Positions 1-10,900 of a stretch of DNA of 64,000 nt are shown here, piece after piece. The translations under genes and the position numbers were made by a program. The stretch covers positions 56,332 through 120,331 of the forward strand of contig JAEYVY010000015.1 of assembly GCA_023429375.1 (NCBI GenBank), written 5' to 3'. Position 1 is the stretch's first letter; each line of letters opens with the position of its first letter. This stretch comes from Bacteroidota bacterium. GTDB taxonomy: Bacteria > Bacteroidota > Bacteroidia > Bacteroidales > Tannerellaceae. Below the pieces are notes generated by a model. The model saw only the letters and a list, made by a program, of their open reading frames with translations. It was not told the origin of the DNA and did no database searches.

Positions 1-843
1 ACGGATGAGAAAAACAAATTATGGGATGCCCTCTTGATTAATTATCTGCCCGAAAACAGGGTGTATCGTTACAATTTCTTCTTTGACAATTGTGCCACAC
101 GTCTTGTTTCCATGGTGGAAAAATACGTTAATGGAACGGTTGTATATCATTCTGAACCATCAAACCGGACTTTTCGTGACCTGATTAATCATTGTACCCG
201 TGAGCATAACTGGTTGACGTTTGGTTGCGACTTGGCTTTAGGAAGCCCGACCGACCGCATTGCAACAGCCCACGAAACCATGTTCCTTCCTTTATTTTTG
301 GAGAAGGAATTCAAGACAGCTACCATCCAATCTAAAGATGGCACATCACGTCCCTTAGTTAAAGAGACTATTGTCTTAGCTAATGAGGAACCGGAAATCA
401 ACAATTACCCGCCCGAACGATTCACCCCGATATATGCAGCTTTGCTTATTTTATTTATCACTGCAGGCATCACATATTGGGACTGGCGGAGAAAAAAACA
501 AACTAAATTTTTCGATATCACTTTATTCTTCATTGCAGGAATAGCCGGTTGTGTTTTATTCTTTATCAGTGTGATATCTGTTCATCCAAGTGTTTTTCCC
601 AATTGGTCGCTCGTCTGGCTTCACCCACTACATCTGGCAGGTGCAATGCTTATTGCAGTAAAAAGACTTTCAAAAGCAACTTATTGGTATCATTTTATTA
701 ACTTTGTGGCGCTTACACTTTTGTTGGCCGGATGGATTATTATCCCTCAACACTTGAATGTAGCCTTTGTGCCACTAATCCTGACCCTTTTGATTAGGTC
801 CGGATTCGCGGCTTATAGTCATAAAACAGAAAAAAAGAAATGA
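1..843 (+). CDS. DUF4105 (Lnb-like) membrane protein, 5' end outside window
   Basis: The reading frame is open from base 1 with no convincing start, so the gene begins upstream of the window; the TTG at 34 is not a credible start because family sequence continues before it. The first ~45 residues seen carry the DUF4105 signature around FFFDNCATR, with a Cys that is the likely catalytic residue. From about residue 140 on there are roughly five hydrophobic segments (for example around YAALLILFITAG and ALTLLLAGWII), so a soluble domain is followed by a membrane domain. DUF4105 is the family of Enterococcus Lnb, which transfers an acyl chain within lipoproteins; a lipoprotein-acylating role here is inference from the family. 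The stop overlaps the next start as ATGA, implying translational coupling. Confidence 0.8.
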   Translation, partial: TDEKNKLWDALLINYLPENRVYRYNFFFDNCATRLVSMVEKYVNGTVVYHSEPSNRTFRDLINHCTREHNWLTFGCDLALGSPTDRIATAHETMFLPLFLEKEFKTATIQSKDGTSRPLVKETIVLANEEPEINNYPPERFTPIYAALLILFITAGITYWDWRRKKQTKFFDITLFFIAGIAGCVLFFISVISVHPSVFPNWSLVWLHPLHLAGAMLIAVKRLSKATYWYHFINFVALTLLLAGWIIIPQHLNVAFVPLILTLLIRSGFAAYSHKTEKKK

Positions 844-2423
844 GACGATTAATAACCTCGCTGATTGCAATTTTGGCGGTTACCAATATGGAGGCCCAGC
901 AACAGGCCCCCAAGTTGGTTGTCTGTATCACTGTGGATCAGCTCAGAGGAGATTATATAGATTACTTTTACAATACATTCGGCGAAGGAGGATTTAAACG
1001 CCTGATAAATGAAGGGCGTATGTATAAAAACATCCGCTTTGAATTCTCTAACGTTGATCAGGCCAGTGCGTTCGCAACCATCTTTACAGGCAGCAATCCT
1101 TGCTATCATGGAGTTGCCTCAAATAAGAAATACGACTTCACAAAAGGTCTTGAAACTTCTACATTGAACGACCCTAACTATCTGGGTAATTATACGCGCG
1201 AAAACTATTCTCCAAAAGCATTACTTGCTTCTACTATAGGAGATGAGTTAAAGATTGCATCGAAAGGAAGAAGCGATGTATATGCTATCGCTCCAAATGC
1301 AGAGAGCGCCATTCTTTCGGCCGGTCATGCCGCCAACGGAGCATTCTGGCTGGACGATTACAACGGCAAATGGGCTACAACAACCTATTATAAAGGAATA
1401 CCTTGGTACGTAGATCGTTATAATAATGGGCCGGAGTCACTCACTCCTCGCCTCGAACAGATGGTTTGGACACCTTCCTTGCCGATCGATAAATTCAATG
1501 CCCTGCCTTATGTATTGGAAGATATTCCATTCAAATATACATTCAGTGAAAAATCTGGAACAGCCTATCTCAATCTGAAGACCTCTCCTTACATCAACAA
1601 GGAGGTTAACAGGCTGGCTTTCCAGTTCATTGAATATGCCGGATTCGGCACCCGTTCATGTCCTGATATGTTGGCGATAACTTACTATGCCGGTAATTAT
1701 CGCGGAACCATGAGCAAGGAATACACTCGCGAAATACAGGATACATACTATCAGCTTGACAAGGATATTGAACAACTACTCAATACGATCGACAAGAAAA
1801 TCGGACTGGCAAATACCTTAATCGTATTTACCGGAAGTGGATATTTCAGTAGCATTGAAGAATATCCGGAAGGAATGTTGCTAGCCGGTGGCGAATTCCA
1901 CCCCAAACGTTGCATAGCCCTCTTAAACATGTATCTGATGGCTATGTACGGCCAATCGAATTGGGTATCAGGTTATTATAACAATCAAATTTTCTTGAAC
2001 AGAAAGGCTATTGAAGATGCTAAGCTCAGCCTGCCCGAAATACAAGCCAAAGCAGCAGAGTTTGTACGCGAATTCAGCGGTGTTCAACACGTTACTACCG
2101 ATTTTTCTTTACGCACCGGTGACTGGAACGAAGGAACATCTTCTCTCCGCCAAGGCACACACCATATCGGTCGTGGCGATTTGATTATCGAACTACAACC
2201 GGGATGGATCATCAACAACGAGATTCCAAAAGAAAAACCAAAGGTAATCCGCAACAATGCAGTGATTACCCCTCTTATATTCCTAGGTAACGGTATTAAA
2301 CCTGAGCATATCTATCGTGAGATTAAGGCTACAGAAGTTGCACCGACCGTCACGCATGTACTCAGGATTAGACCGCCGAATGCTTCGCGCGAACTTCCAC
2401 TTTTTGAATTTCTAAATAAATAA
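840..2423 (+). CDS. Alkaline-phosphatase-superfamily protein, probable pseudoenzyme
   Basis: The 527-residue protein starts with a signal peptide (residues 1-19, cleavage near MEA-QQQ) and has the overall layout of the PafA-type phosphatase / nucleotide pyrophosphatase family: VVCITVDQLRGDY near residue 27, FATIFTGSNP near 78, a DMLAITYY segment near 275, and HHIGRGDLIIELQPG near the C-terminus. D33 of the VDQ motif is kept. The nucleophile Thr position reads Gln74, the metal-binding DxxxH pair reads N286/T290, the DHG motif reads GSG (332-334), and the last His (THVP in relatives) is replaced in the segment VITPLIF. The fold is therefore kept while catalysis is probably lost. It starts inside the stop of the Lnb-like gene and is followed by secA after 32 bp. 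Alignment to PafA was done from memory. Confidence 0.8.
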   Translation: MRRLITSLIAILAVTNMEAQQQAPKLVVCITVDQLRGDYIDYFYNTFGEGGFKRLINEGRMYKNIRFEFSNVDQASAFATIFTGSNPCYHGVASNKKYDFTKGLETSTLNDPNYLGNYTRENYSPKALLASTIGDELKIASKGRSDVYAIAPNAESAILSAGHAANGAFWLDDYNGKWATTTYYKGIPWYVDRYNNGPESLTPRLEQMVWTPSLPIDKFNALPYVLEDIPFKYTFSEKSGTAYLNLKTSPYINKEVNRLAFQFIEYAGFGTRSCPDMLAITYYAGNYRGTMSKEYTREIQDTYYQLDKDIEQLLNTIDKKIGLANTLIVFTGSGYFSSIEEYPEGMLLAGGEFHPKRCIALLNMYLMAMYGQSNWVSGYYNNQIFLNRKAIEDAKLSLPEIQAKAAEFVREFSGVQHVTTDFSLRTGDWNEGTSSLRQGTHHIGRGDLIIELQPGWIINNEIPKEKPKVIRNNAVITPLIFLGNGIKPEHIYREIKATEVAPTVTHVLRIRPPNASRELPLFEFLNK

Positions 2424-2455
2424 TATTACGAATAAAATAACACATAATATACAGT

Positions 2456-5400
2456 ATGGGATTTAATGAATTCATGACGAAGCTATTCGGCAACAAATCA
2501 CAACGTGACCTTAAACTAATCGATCCGTACGTTGCGAAAATCAAAGCCGTTTATCCATCTATCGTCACACTGTCAAACGATGAACTTCGTGCTAAGACTG
2601 ATTTGATTAAACAACGCATTCAGGATTACGTAGCAGAAGAAAGAGCCAAAGTTGAAGAACTTCGCAAAGATATTGACGAAAAGGAACTGGAAGAACGTGA
2701 AGCAATCTGGGCCGAAGTAGATAAAATAGAAAAAGCGATTACAGAAAAGATGGAAGTTGTACTTGAAGAAGTTCTTCCTGAAGTATTCGCTATCGTTAAA
2801 GATACGGCACGCCGTTTTGCTGAAAACGAAGAAATCATTGTTACAGCAAATCAGTTTGACCGCGACTTAGCTGCAAAACATGACTTTGTACGTATCGAAG
2901 GTGATAAAGCTATCTATCAGAATCACTGGATGGCAGGTGGAAACGAAATCACCTGGGACATGATTCACTATGATGTACAGCTATTTGGTGGTGTTGTACT
3001 ACACAAAGGTAAAATTGCGGAAATGGCTACCGGTGAAGGTAAAACATTGGTTGCTACCCTCCCCGTATTCTTGAATGCCTTGACCCGCAACGGGGTACAC
3101 GTTGTGACGGTGAACGATTACTTGTCAAAACGTGACTCGGAATGGATGGGACCACTTTATATGTTCCATGGCTTATCAGTAGATTGCATCGATAAGCATC
3201 AACCTAACTCGGATGCGCGCCGTGCTGCCTACAATGCAGATATCACATTTGGTACGAATAATGAATTTGGCTTTGACTACCTGCGTGACAATATGGCTAT
3301 CAGCCCGAACGACCTTGTACAACGCAAGCACAATTATGCTATTGTCGATGAGGTCGACTCGGTATTGATCGACGATGCTCGTACGCCGTTGATTATCTCC
3401 GGTCCAATTCCACGTGGAGAAGAACAACTTTTCGAGCAGTTCCGTCCAAACGTGGAAGTCGTAGTTAACGCACAAAAGGCACTTTGCACAAAACTATTGA
3501 CCGAAGCAAAACAAAAAATTGCCAGCTCGGACGAAAAAAATGTAGAAGAAGGATACCTGATGCTCTTCCGTTCTTTCAAGGGATTCCCAAAGAACAAAGC
3601 ATTGATTAAGTTCTTAAGCGAACCGGGAATCAAGGCAGGTATGCTGAAGACCGAAGCCTTCTACATGGAAAACAACATGCGTAATATGCATTTGGCTACG
3701 GATGAGCTTTACTTCGTAATCGATGAAAAGAACAATAGCATCGAACTTACCGATAAAGGTATTGACTTGTTGACCGGAAAAACTGACGATCCTCAGTTCT
3801 TCGTTCTTCCGGATATTACTTCCGAGCTATCGCAGTTGGATAACTTCGAAGGATCTGAAGAAGAAAAGCAAGCAAAGAAAGACGAGATACTGGCAAACTA
3901 TTCTGTTAAGAGCGAACGTGTACATACTATCAACCAATTATTAAAAGCTTATACCTTATTTGAAAAAGACGACGAATACGTTGTGATCGACAATAAGGTT
4001 ATGATCGTGGACGAACAGACCGGTCGTATCATGGAAGGACGTCGTTATTCAGACGGTCTACACCAGGCGATTGAAGCAAAAGAAGGTGTTAAGGTAGAAG
4101 CAGCAACACAAACATTCGCAACAATTACCCTTCAGAACTACTTCCGTATGTATCACAAGCTGGCGGGTATGACGGGTACAGCAGAAACGGAAGCCGGTGA
4201 ATTCTGGGACATCTATAAATTGGATGTGGTAGTAATACCGACCAACCGCCCTATCGCTCGTAAAGATATGAACGATCGTATCTACAAAACGAAGCGTGAA
4301 AAGTACTCGGCAGTAATTGAAGAAATCAGCAGTTTGATTGAAGCAGGACGTCCTGTACTTGTCGGTACGACTTCTGTAGAAATATCGGAACTTCTCAGCC
4401 GTATGTTGAACCTGCGAAAGATTCCACATAACGTATTGAATGCGAAGTTACACCAGCGTGAAGCTGAGATTGTAGCTCAGGCAGGTAAGAGCGGTACGGT
4501 TACGATTGCAACCAACATGGCAGGTCGTGGTACCGACATCAAGCTGACTCCTGAAGTGAAAGCAGCCGGTGGTTTGGCTATCATTGGTACTGAGCGTCAC
4601 GAAAGCCGTCGCGTTGACAGACAGTTGCGTGGTCGTGCAGGACGTCAGGGAGACCCGGGGTCTTCTGTATTCTTCGTTTCGTTGGAAGACGATTTGATGC
4701 GTCTGTTTGCTTCCGACAAGATTGCCGGATTAATGGACAGACTGGGCTTCAAAGAAGGAGAAGTTTTGGAACATAGCATGTTGAGCAAATCAGTTGAACG
4801 TGCACAGACTAAAGTTGAACAAAACAACTTCGGTATACGTAAGCGTCTGTTGGAATACGATGACGTGATGAACTCTCAACGTAACGTTATCTATACCCGT
4901 CGTCGTCATGCCTTAATGGGTGAACGTATTGGATTGGATGTATTGAACACAATCTACGACACATCTAATGCTATCATTGAACAGCACGCAGAATTCGATG
5001 ATTATGAAGGATTCAAACTTGAATTATTCAAGACCTTCGCTATGGAATCTCCGTTTACTGAAGAAGAATTTAAGGATTCCAAACCAGAACAATTGCAGGA
5101 GAAACTGTTTGAATCTGCTTTAGCTATATTCAAACGCAGAATGGAACGCATGACGCAAGTCGCTTATCCTGTTATCAAACAAGTATACGAAAATCAAGGA
5201 GCTCAATATGAAAACATCATGATTCCAATCACTGATGGAAAGCGTATGTATAATATTTCATGCAACTTGAAGGAAGCTTACGAAACAGAATGTAAGGCAA
5301 TCGTTAAATCATTCCAGAAAGCAATTACCCTGCATACGATTGACGAAGCATGGAAAGAACATCTTCGTGAAATGGATGAATTGCGTCACTCTGTTCAAAA

Positions 5401-5788
5401 TGCAAGCTATGAGAATAAAGATCCATTGTTGATCTACAAACTTGAATCATACAATTTATTCAAGAATATGGTCGACGCCATGAATCGCAAAACGGCTGCC
5501 ATTTTAATGCGTGGACAAATACCCGTTCGTGAAGAGTCTCCTGAAGAACACGAAGCAGCACGTCAACGTGTAGCAGTTAGAGAAGCGGCTCCGGAACGCA
5601 AACAAGATATGAGCCGTTATCGTATGGGTCGTTCGGCTGAACAAGGTGGACCGCAAATGCCTCCGTTGCCTAACACGCAACCACAGCGCCAAGAACCGAT
5701 TCGTGCCGAAAAACGTGTAGGACGTAATGATCCATGTCCTTGCGGAAGCGGAAAGAAATATAAAAACTGCCACGGCGCAGGTTTATAA
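2456..5788 (+). CDS. secA: Preprotein translocase ATPase SecA
   Basis: SecA is the ATP-driven motor that pushes unfolded preproteins through SecYEG. The 1110-residue protein has Walker A ATGEGKT near residue 193, the DEVDSVLIDDARTPL motif near 300, the helicase-like segment ATNMAGRGTDIKL near 685, and RQLRGRAGRQGDPG near 723. It ends in a zinc-binding SEC-C motif CPCGSGKKYKNCHG. It is about 200 residues longer than the E. coli protein. The extra length lies in a charged coiled-coil-like insertion at roughly residues 60-130 and a second insertion at roughly 330-420, both as known for Bacteroidota SecA. A strong hairpin terminator follows the stop. Confidence 0.98.
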   Translation: MGFNEFMTKLFGNKSQRDLKLIDPYVAKIKAVYPSIVTLSNDELRAKTDLIKQRIQDYVAEERAKVEELRKDIDEKELEEREAIWAEVDKIEKAITEKMEVVLEEVLPEVFAIVKDTARRFAENEEIIVTANQFDRDLAAKHDFVRIEGDKAIYQNHWMAGGNEITWDMIHYDVQLFGGVVLHKGKIAEMATGEGKTLVATLPVFLNALTRNGVHVVTVNDYLSKRDSEWMGPLYMFHGLSVDCIDKHQPNSDARRAAYNADITFGTNNEFGFDYLRDNMAISPNDLVQRKHNYAIVDEVDSVLIDDARTPLIISGPIPRGEEQLFEQFRPNVEVVVNAQKALCTKLLTEAKQKIASSDEKNVEEGYLMLFRSFKGFPKNKALIKFLSEPGIKAGMLKTEAFYMENNMRNMHLATDELYFVIDEKNNSIELTDKGIDLLTGKTDDPQFFVLPDITSELSQLDNFEGSEEEKQAKKDEILANYSVKSERVHTINQLLKAYTLFEKDDEYVVIDNKVMIVDEQTGRIMEGRRYSDGLHQAIEAKEGVKVEAATQTFATITLQNYFRMYHKLAGMTGTAETEAGEFWDIYKLDVVVIPTNRPIARKDMNDRIYKTKREKYSAVIEEISSLIEAGRPVLVGTTSVEISELLSRMLNLRKIPHNVLNAKLHQREAEIVAQAGKSGTVTIATNMAGRGTDIKLTPEVKAAGGLAIIGTERHESRRVDRQLRGRAGRQGDPGSSVFFVSLEDDLMRLFASDKIAGLMDRLGFKEGEVLEHSMLSKSVERAQTKVEQNNFGIRKRLLEYDDVMNSQRNVIYTRRRHALMGERIGLDVLNTIYDTSNAIIEQHAEFDDYEGFKLELFKTFAMESPFTEEEFKDSKPEQLQEKLFESALAIFKRRMERMTQVAYPVIKQVYENQGAQYENIMIPITDGKRMYNISCNLKEAYETECKAIVKSFQKAITLHTIDEAWKEHLREMDELRHSVQNASYENKDPLLIYKLESYNLFKNMVDAMNRKTAAILMRGQIPVREESPEEHEAARQRVAVREAAPERKQDMSRYRMGRSAEQGGPQMPPLPNTQPQRQEPIRAEKRVGRNDPCPCGSGKKYKNCHGAGL

Positions 5789-5800
5789 TCTAAATAGACA

Positions 5801-5838
5801 AAGCCTCCAGAGTTGATTAACTTCTGGAGGCTTTTTTA
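5801..5838. terminator. Bidirectional terminator secA / AraC
   Basis: Inverted repeat AAGCCTCCAGA ... TTCTGGAGGCTT followed by a T run. It lies between the convergent secA and AraC genes and overlaps the AraC stop codon. Confidence 0.9.
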
Positions 5839-6732
5839 TTGAGTCCTATAGGCAAAAGGAGATAAACCTGTGTGTAAACTAAAATATCTACTAAAATGTG
5901 ATTGATTAGAGAAATTTAATTTATCACTTATCTGCTGAATGGTTAAGGACGTATTTTTGAGTAATATTTTTGCTTCTAAAATAACATATTCATTAATCCA
6001 ATCTGACGCTCTCTTTCCACTAATCTCAAAAATGATTCTTGAAAAATATTTTGGAGTCAAAGAAGCCTTACTTGCATAATACTGAATCTTACGATGTATG
6101 TAGAATTCATCGTTTACATCACGAATAAAACGATAGAATATTTCTTCATTTCTGCTACTGCTTTCAACTATTTTTTCTTGCTCAGATAAAAGCACATTAC
6201 AAACATGATAGAACATGATCCTAAAATAATGATGAACTATTAGCGTTCTGTATTTATTATCTTTTTGTCGAATAGAGTTTCGGATACCGTTGAAAAGATT
6301 CTGTGTTTCGCCAATATGTTCATGAGGAATTGTATGGCTCGATTTCCAAATCAAGGTTTTTCCCACATCAAATAATAGACTGCGAATATCACTTTGCTCA
6401 AGTAAAAAACCATCTTTCACCAACAAACATCCAGCTTTCAAATCAGGGCTAATCTCATAAAATTGAAATATTTGATCTGTCTGGATAACAATAAATTCAT
6501 TTTCCGAAACGATAATCTCATTCACCCCTTGCTTTATTTTCAAATACCCTTTAGTGCACACAATTATCATGTTCAGATTAATTCTCATGGGGTAATTCGG
6601 AACATCTAATATTTCAAACAAATCTCTCGTATCTTCAAAATTGTCAAAAACAACAAATTCATCAGATAAAGCATCAGCCTCTAATTTATTCCATATCGTT
6701 TCGAGGCTTATATCAAATACTTTTTCACCCAT
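5836..6732 (-). CDS. AraC-family transcriptional regulator
   Basis: This 298-residue protein has an N-terminal cupin-like sensor region (about 20-130, with an ENEFIVIQTDQIFQF strand pattern) and a C-terminal AraC double helix-turn-helix (about 205-298), including LTIQQISDKLNFSNQSHFSR and a closing GLSPFAYR. It has no transmembrane segment, so it is a one-component cytoplasmic regulator. It is divergently transcribed from the RND efflux operon, with only 137 bp between the two starts. The usual inference is that it controls that operon in response to a small toxic molecule; the ligand cannot be read from the sequence. Confidence 0.9.
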   Translation of the reverse strand: MGEKVFDISLETIWNKLEADALSDEFVVFDNFEDTRDLFEILDVPNYPMRINLNMIIVCTKGYLKIKQGVNEIIVSENEFIVIQTDQIFQFYEISPDLKAGCLLVKDGFLLEQSDIRSLLFDVGKTLIWKSSHTIPHEHIGETQNLFNGIRNSIRQKDNKYRTLIVHHYFRIMFYHVCNVLLSEQEKIVESSSRNEEIFYRFIRDVNDEFYIHRKIQYYASKASLTPKYFSRIIFEISGKRASDWINEYVILEAKILLKNTSLTIQQISDKLNFSNQSHFSRYFSLHTGLSPFAYRTQ

Positions 6733-6846
6733 ATACTGAACTTTATGATTGCAAATAAGTAAAAAACAAGAAGGTTTACAAATAGAATTCGACCTTTTGA
6801 TAAATTTCTCCGATTTTTAGGTCTTTACTCATCCTAAATAAAGCCT

Positions 6847-6854
6847 GAACTTTG
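6847..6854 (+). promoter_or_regulatory. -7 promoter box of the RND operon
   Basis: GAACTTTG matches the Bacteroidota -7 consensus TAnnTTTG at seven of eight positions. It lies 16 bp before the ATG at 6870. It overlaps the alternative TTG start at 6852, which argues against that start. Confidence 0.55.
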
Positions 6855-6869
6855 CAAAAAAATATTGTG

Positions 6870-7937
6870 ATGAAAAGATTTAGATTAGAACTATTGTACA
6901 TTTTCATGCTTTTATTACCAGCATGTTCAGAAAAAGAAAGCGAGGAACAGATTACACCTTTTGTAAAAACAACGACAGTATTGGCTTATGACAATAAACA
7001 AGAAATATTATTGCCAGGGAAAATAAAAGCTTCTTTGGACGTAAACCTCTCATTTAAACTAAGCGGAACTATTCAGAAGGTTTATGTCAATCAGGGAGAT
7101 TTTGTCAAATCCGGACAACTACTAGCTGAAATTGATCCAACAGATTATGAAATCCAGCTATCGGCCACTGAAGCTGAATATAAACAAGTTAAAAGCGAAG
7201 CTGAAAGGATCATGGCCTTATATGAAAAGGGAAGTGTCACACCAAATGATTACGAAAAAGCCCTTTACGGCTTAAAACAAATCACTGCTAAATACGAGGC
7301 TCACAAGAAAGCATTAAACGACACACGTTTATATGCTCCATTTGACGGATATATACAAAAGCGTTTTTTCCACCCAAACGAAACAGTAGCTGCGGGATAC
7401 CCGATATTTTCTATGATTAACTCCGGCAAACTTGAAGTGGAGGTTAATATATCTTCTTCTGATTTCATAAAGCAAGATATTTTTTCCAGTTTCAGTTGCA
7501 CGGTAGACGTTTTAGGAGGACGTACATTCCCTCTTGAATTGATATCAATCAATCAGAAAGCAAACATGAATCAGCTTTACACCATGCGACTTGGCTTTAA
7601 AGAAAAAATCGATAAAATGTCACCTACACCAGGGATGACCACTATGGTTTCTATATTTTATAACAATACTGAAAATGGAAAAGTGTCTATTCCTCTATCG
7701 GCAATCTTCGAGAAAAACACTGAATCATACATTTGGGTTTATAATCCGGACAATTCTCAGATTAGCGCATATAAAGTTAGACCGTCTCAAATATTACTGG
7801 ACGGAACAGTGGTTCTTACCGAAGGACCTGAGGCTGGTAGTATAATCGTAACAGCTGGTATACATAGTTTGAAAGAGGGTGACAAAGTCCAATTACTTCC
7901 GAAAGTTTCATCAACTAATATAGGAGGATTGTTATGA
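6870..7937 (+). CDS. RND efflux periplasmic adaptor (membrane fusion protein)
   Basis: The adaptor links an inner-membrane RND pump to its outer-membrane channel. The chosen ATG at 6870 gives a lipoprotein signal peptide with lipobox LLPAC, so the protein is probably lipid-anchored (355 residues). An in-frame TTG 18 bp upstream overlaps the promoter box and is rejected. The biotinyl-lipoyl halves are visible as VNQGDFVKSGQLLAEIDP near residue 80 and LYAPFDGYIQ near 155, separated by an alpha-hairpin. The C-terminus has the beta-barrel and membrane-proximal domains. It overlaps the pump gene by 4 bp (ATGA). Confidence 0.93.
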   Translation: MKRFRLELLYIFMLLLPACSEKESEEQITPFVKTTTVLAYDNKQEILLPGKIKASLDVNLSFKLSGTIQKVYVNQGDFVKSGQLLAEIDPTDYEIQLSATEAEYKQVKSEAERIMALYEKGSVTPNDYEKALYGLKQITAKYEAHKKALNDTRLYAPFDGYIQKRFFHPNETVAAGYPIFSMINSGKLEVEVNISSSDFIKQDIFSSFSCTVDVLGGRTFPLELISINQKANMNQLYTMRLGFKEKIDKMSPTPGMTTMVSIFYNNTENGKVSIPLSAIFEKNTESYIWVYNPDNSQISAYKVRPSQILLDGTVVLTEGPEAGSIIVTAGIHSLKEGDKVQLLPKVSSTNIGGLL

Positions 7938-10900
7938 TGGATTTAGGAAAATGGGCTTTAGATAACCGTAAGTTAGTCTACTTCTTTATTGTCGCATTAA
8001 TTGCAGGGGGAATTATCTCTTACCAAGGCATGAGTAAATTGGAAGATCCGGAGATTAAAGTTAAACAAGCCCTAATTATCACAACTTATCCGGGAGCTTC
8101 TCCTCATGAAGTAGAATTGGAAGTAACCGATGTGCTCGAAAAAAGTATCCGTTCGATGAGTAATATCGATCATATTGAAAGTCGCTCCATGAGCGATGTT
8201 TCAATGATTACAGTTGAATTAGCAACGACTGTGCCTGACGATGAAGTGGAACAATATTGGGATATGTTACGCAGAAAAGTTAACGACACCCAGCATTTAC
8301 TTCCGCAAGGAGCTTCTCCTTCGATAGTGAAGGATGATTTCGGAGATGTTTTCGGCATGTTTTATGCCATTACTGCTGATGGATTCTCGGAGAGGGAGAT
8401 GGGAGATTATGCAGAAATGGCTAAAAGAACTATTCAAAATATTGAAGGAATATCAAAAGTTGAGATTTACGGACAACAACAGGATTGCATTAACATCAGT
8501 TTAAACCAAGATAAAATGGCCTACTTGGGGGTGCATCCTGCAGAAGTTCTGACAACTCTTAACAGTCAAAACAAAACGATTTATTCCGGATATTATGAAA
8601 CAGGCAATATGCGTTTACGAGTTTCTGTAAACGACAGATACCGTTCTGTTGAAGATATATCAAATCTTATTTTACAAGGTCATGAAGGAGACCAACTCCG
8701 TTTGAAAGATATAGCATCAGTCACAAAAGGACAGGAATCTCCTGTACGAAATGAACTCATGTTTGATGGACAAAAAGCACTTGGCTTCTCAATTTCTGTT
8801 CTTCGGGGTACTGATGTCACTCAGTTGGGTAAGAAGGTAGACAAAACGTTGGAAGAACTTCAAAAAGAAAGAATTCCTGCGGGAATTACATTCAACAAAG
8901 TTTTCTTCCAGCCTGACCGTGTTAATGATGCTTTGCAGACTTTCATATCCAATCTGATTATGTCTGCTATCATCGTTATCTTTACATTAATATTCATCAT
9001 CGGGTTCAAAGGCAGCTTAATTATTGCCTTGAGCTTGGTGGTCACAGTATTTGGCTCAATCTCTATCCTGAATATGATGGACGGAACATTGCAAAGGGTG
9101 TCTCTTGCCTCATTTATTTTAGCAATGGCCATGCTGGTTGATAATGCTATTGTTATCATCGATGGGATAATACTCGATCTACGACGAGGCAAACCTCGTA
9201 GAGAAGCATTGACAAATATTGGAAACAAAACAGGTATTCCCCTACTCGGAGCCACATTAATTGCAATCATATCGTTTCTTCCTATATTTTTATCTCCAGA
9301 CACTGCCGGTGTGTATGTACGCGACTTGTTTATCGTATTGGCAGTTTCACTTTTATTAAGTTGGCTGCTTGCTTTAACACAAATACCCATACAGGCAGAC
9401 AATTCATTACACATTGAACCTGAGCAAAATGAAAAGAAGGATTTATTCAATACGAAATATTACAATTGTCTTCGAAAAATAGTAAGATGGGGCTTAGAAC
9501 ACAAAATAATGTCTATATCCCTTGCTATCATTCTTGTTGCAACAAGTGCATTTTGCTTTCGATTTCTTCCTCAGGGTTTTTTCCCGGATATGAACTATGA
9601 TCAGCTCTATATTGAATACAAACTACCCGAAGGAACGAACAGCAACCGTGTTAAAGCAGACTTATTGAAAATCAGTGAGGAATTATTGAAACGTGACAAC
9701 ATAAAACATGTAACCGCCTCTGTAGGAGGAACTCCAAGCCGATATAATCTGGTGCGTAGTATAGCAGATCCTTCATTATCTTATGGAGAAATAATCGTGG
9801 ATTTCACCTCGCCTAAAGAGCTTGTTTCATCGATGGAAGAAATTCAAAAGAAGCTAAGTGATGAATACGCTGATGCCTATGTTCGTTTGAAACGATATAA
9901 TCTTATGTATAAGAAATATCCCATCGAAGTACAATTTAACGGACCAGACCCTGCTGTATTAAGAGATCTGAGTGAGCAAGCGCAGGAGATTATGAACAAA
10001 AACGAGAACACATTCCTTGTAACTTCCAATTGGGAGCCCAAAGTACCCTTATTTTTGGTAGATTATAATCAACCCATTGCACGCAATGTTGGATTGAACC
10101 GTGAAGATATTGGGATGTCATTGCTGGCTTCAACAGGAGGAATACCTACTGCCAAATTTTATGATGGTACACATAGCGAAACTATCTATCTGAAAACAGT
10201 CGACAAGGATGGTAATCCTGTAGAAAATCTGGACAATGCCTCTGTTTTTAGCTTAATACCATCGCTGAATGCAGTAAGCCGTGATAATTTACAAAAGCTA
10301 ATAACCGGAGCCATGTCTGAAGAAGATATTCTATCAACTATTCTTCAAACAGTTCCACTTAGTCAAGCATCCAATGGAATCCGTTTCTCATGGGAAGATC
10401 CGGTCATAATTCGCTACAATGGTGAAAGGGCTATACGTGCTCAATGTAATCCGGTCTACGGTGTTGGAGCAGAAAAAGCCAGACAAAGCATCGCAAAAGA
10501 AATAGAAAAAATACCCTTACCCGCAGGCTATACTATGCAATGGGAGGGAGAAAACAAAGCCAGCAATCAAGCCATGAAGTATTTGTTTAAGAATTTCCCA
10601 TTGGCAATCATCCTGATCTTGGCCATACTCATCATGTTGTTTAAAGACTACAAAAAGCCATTGATTATTTTCTGTTGTATTCCTTTAATTTTAACAGGAG
10701 TTATTCTAAGTATGTTGATTTCCGGAAAAACTTTTGGCTTTGTTGCTATCGTAGGTGTACTTGGGCTGATAGGTATGATGGTAAAAAACGGCATTGTATT
10801 GATGGACGAAATCAATGAGCAATTAGAATCAGGAGTTAATCCGCCTAATGCACTCATAGAAAGTACGGTGATTCGTTTTCGACCGGTTGTTTTGGTATCG

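Noticed and set aside
840..2423. Calling the protein an active alkaline phosphatase
   Set aside because: The family fold is clear, but the nucleophile and most metal ligands are replaced, so an activity claim is not supported.
6852..6869. TTG start for the RND adaptor
   Set aside because: It overlaps the -7 promoter box, and the ATG at 6870 gives a proper lipoprotein signal.
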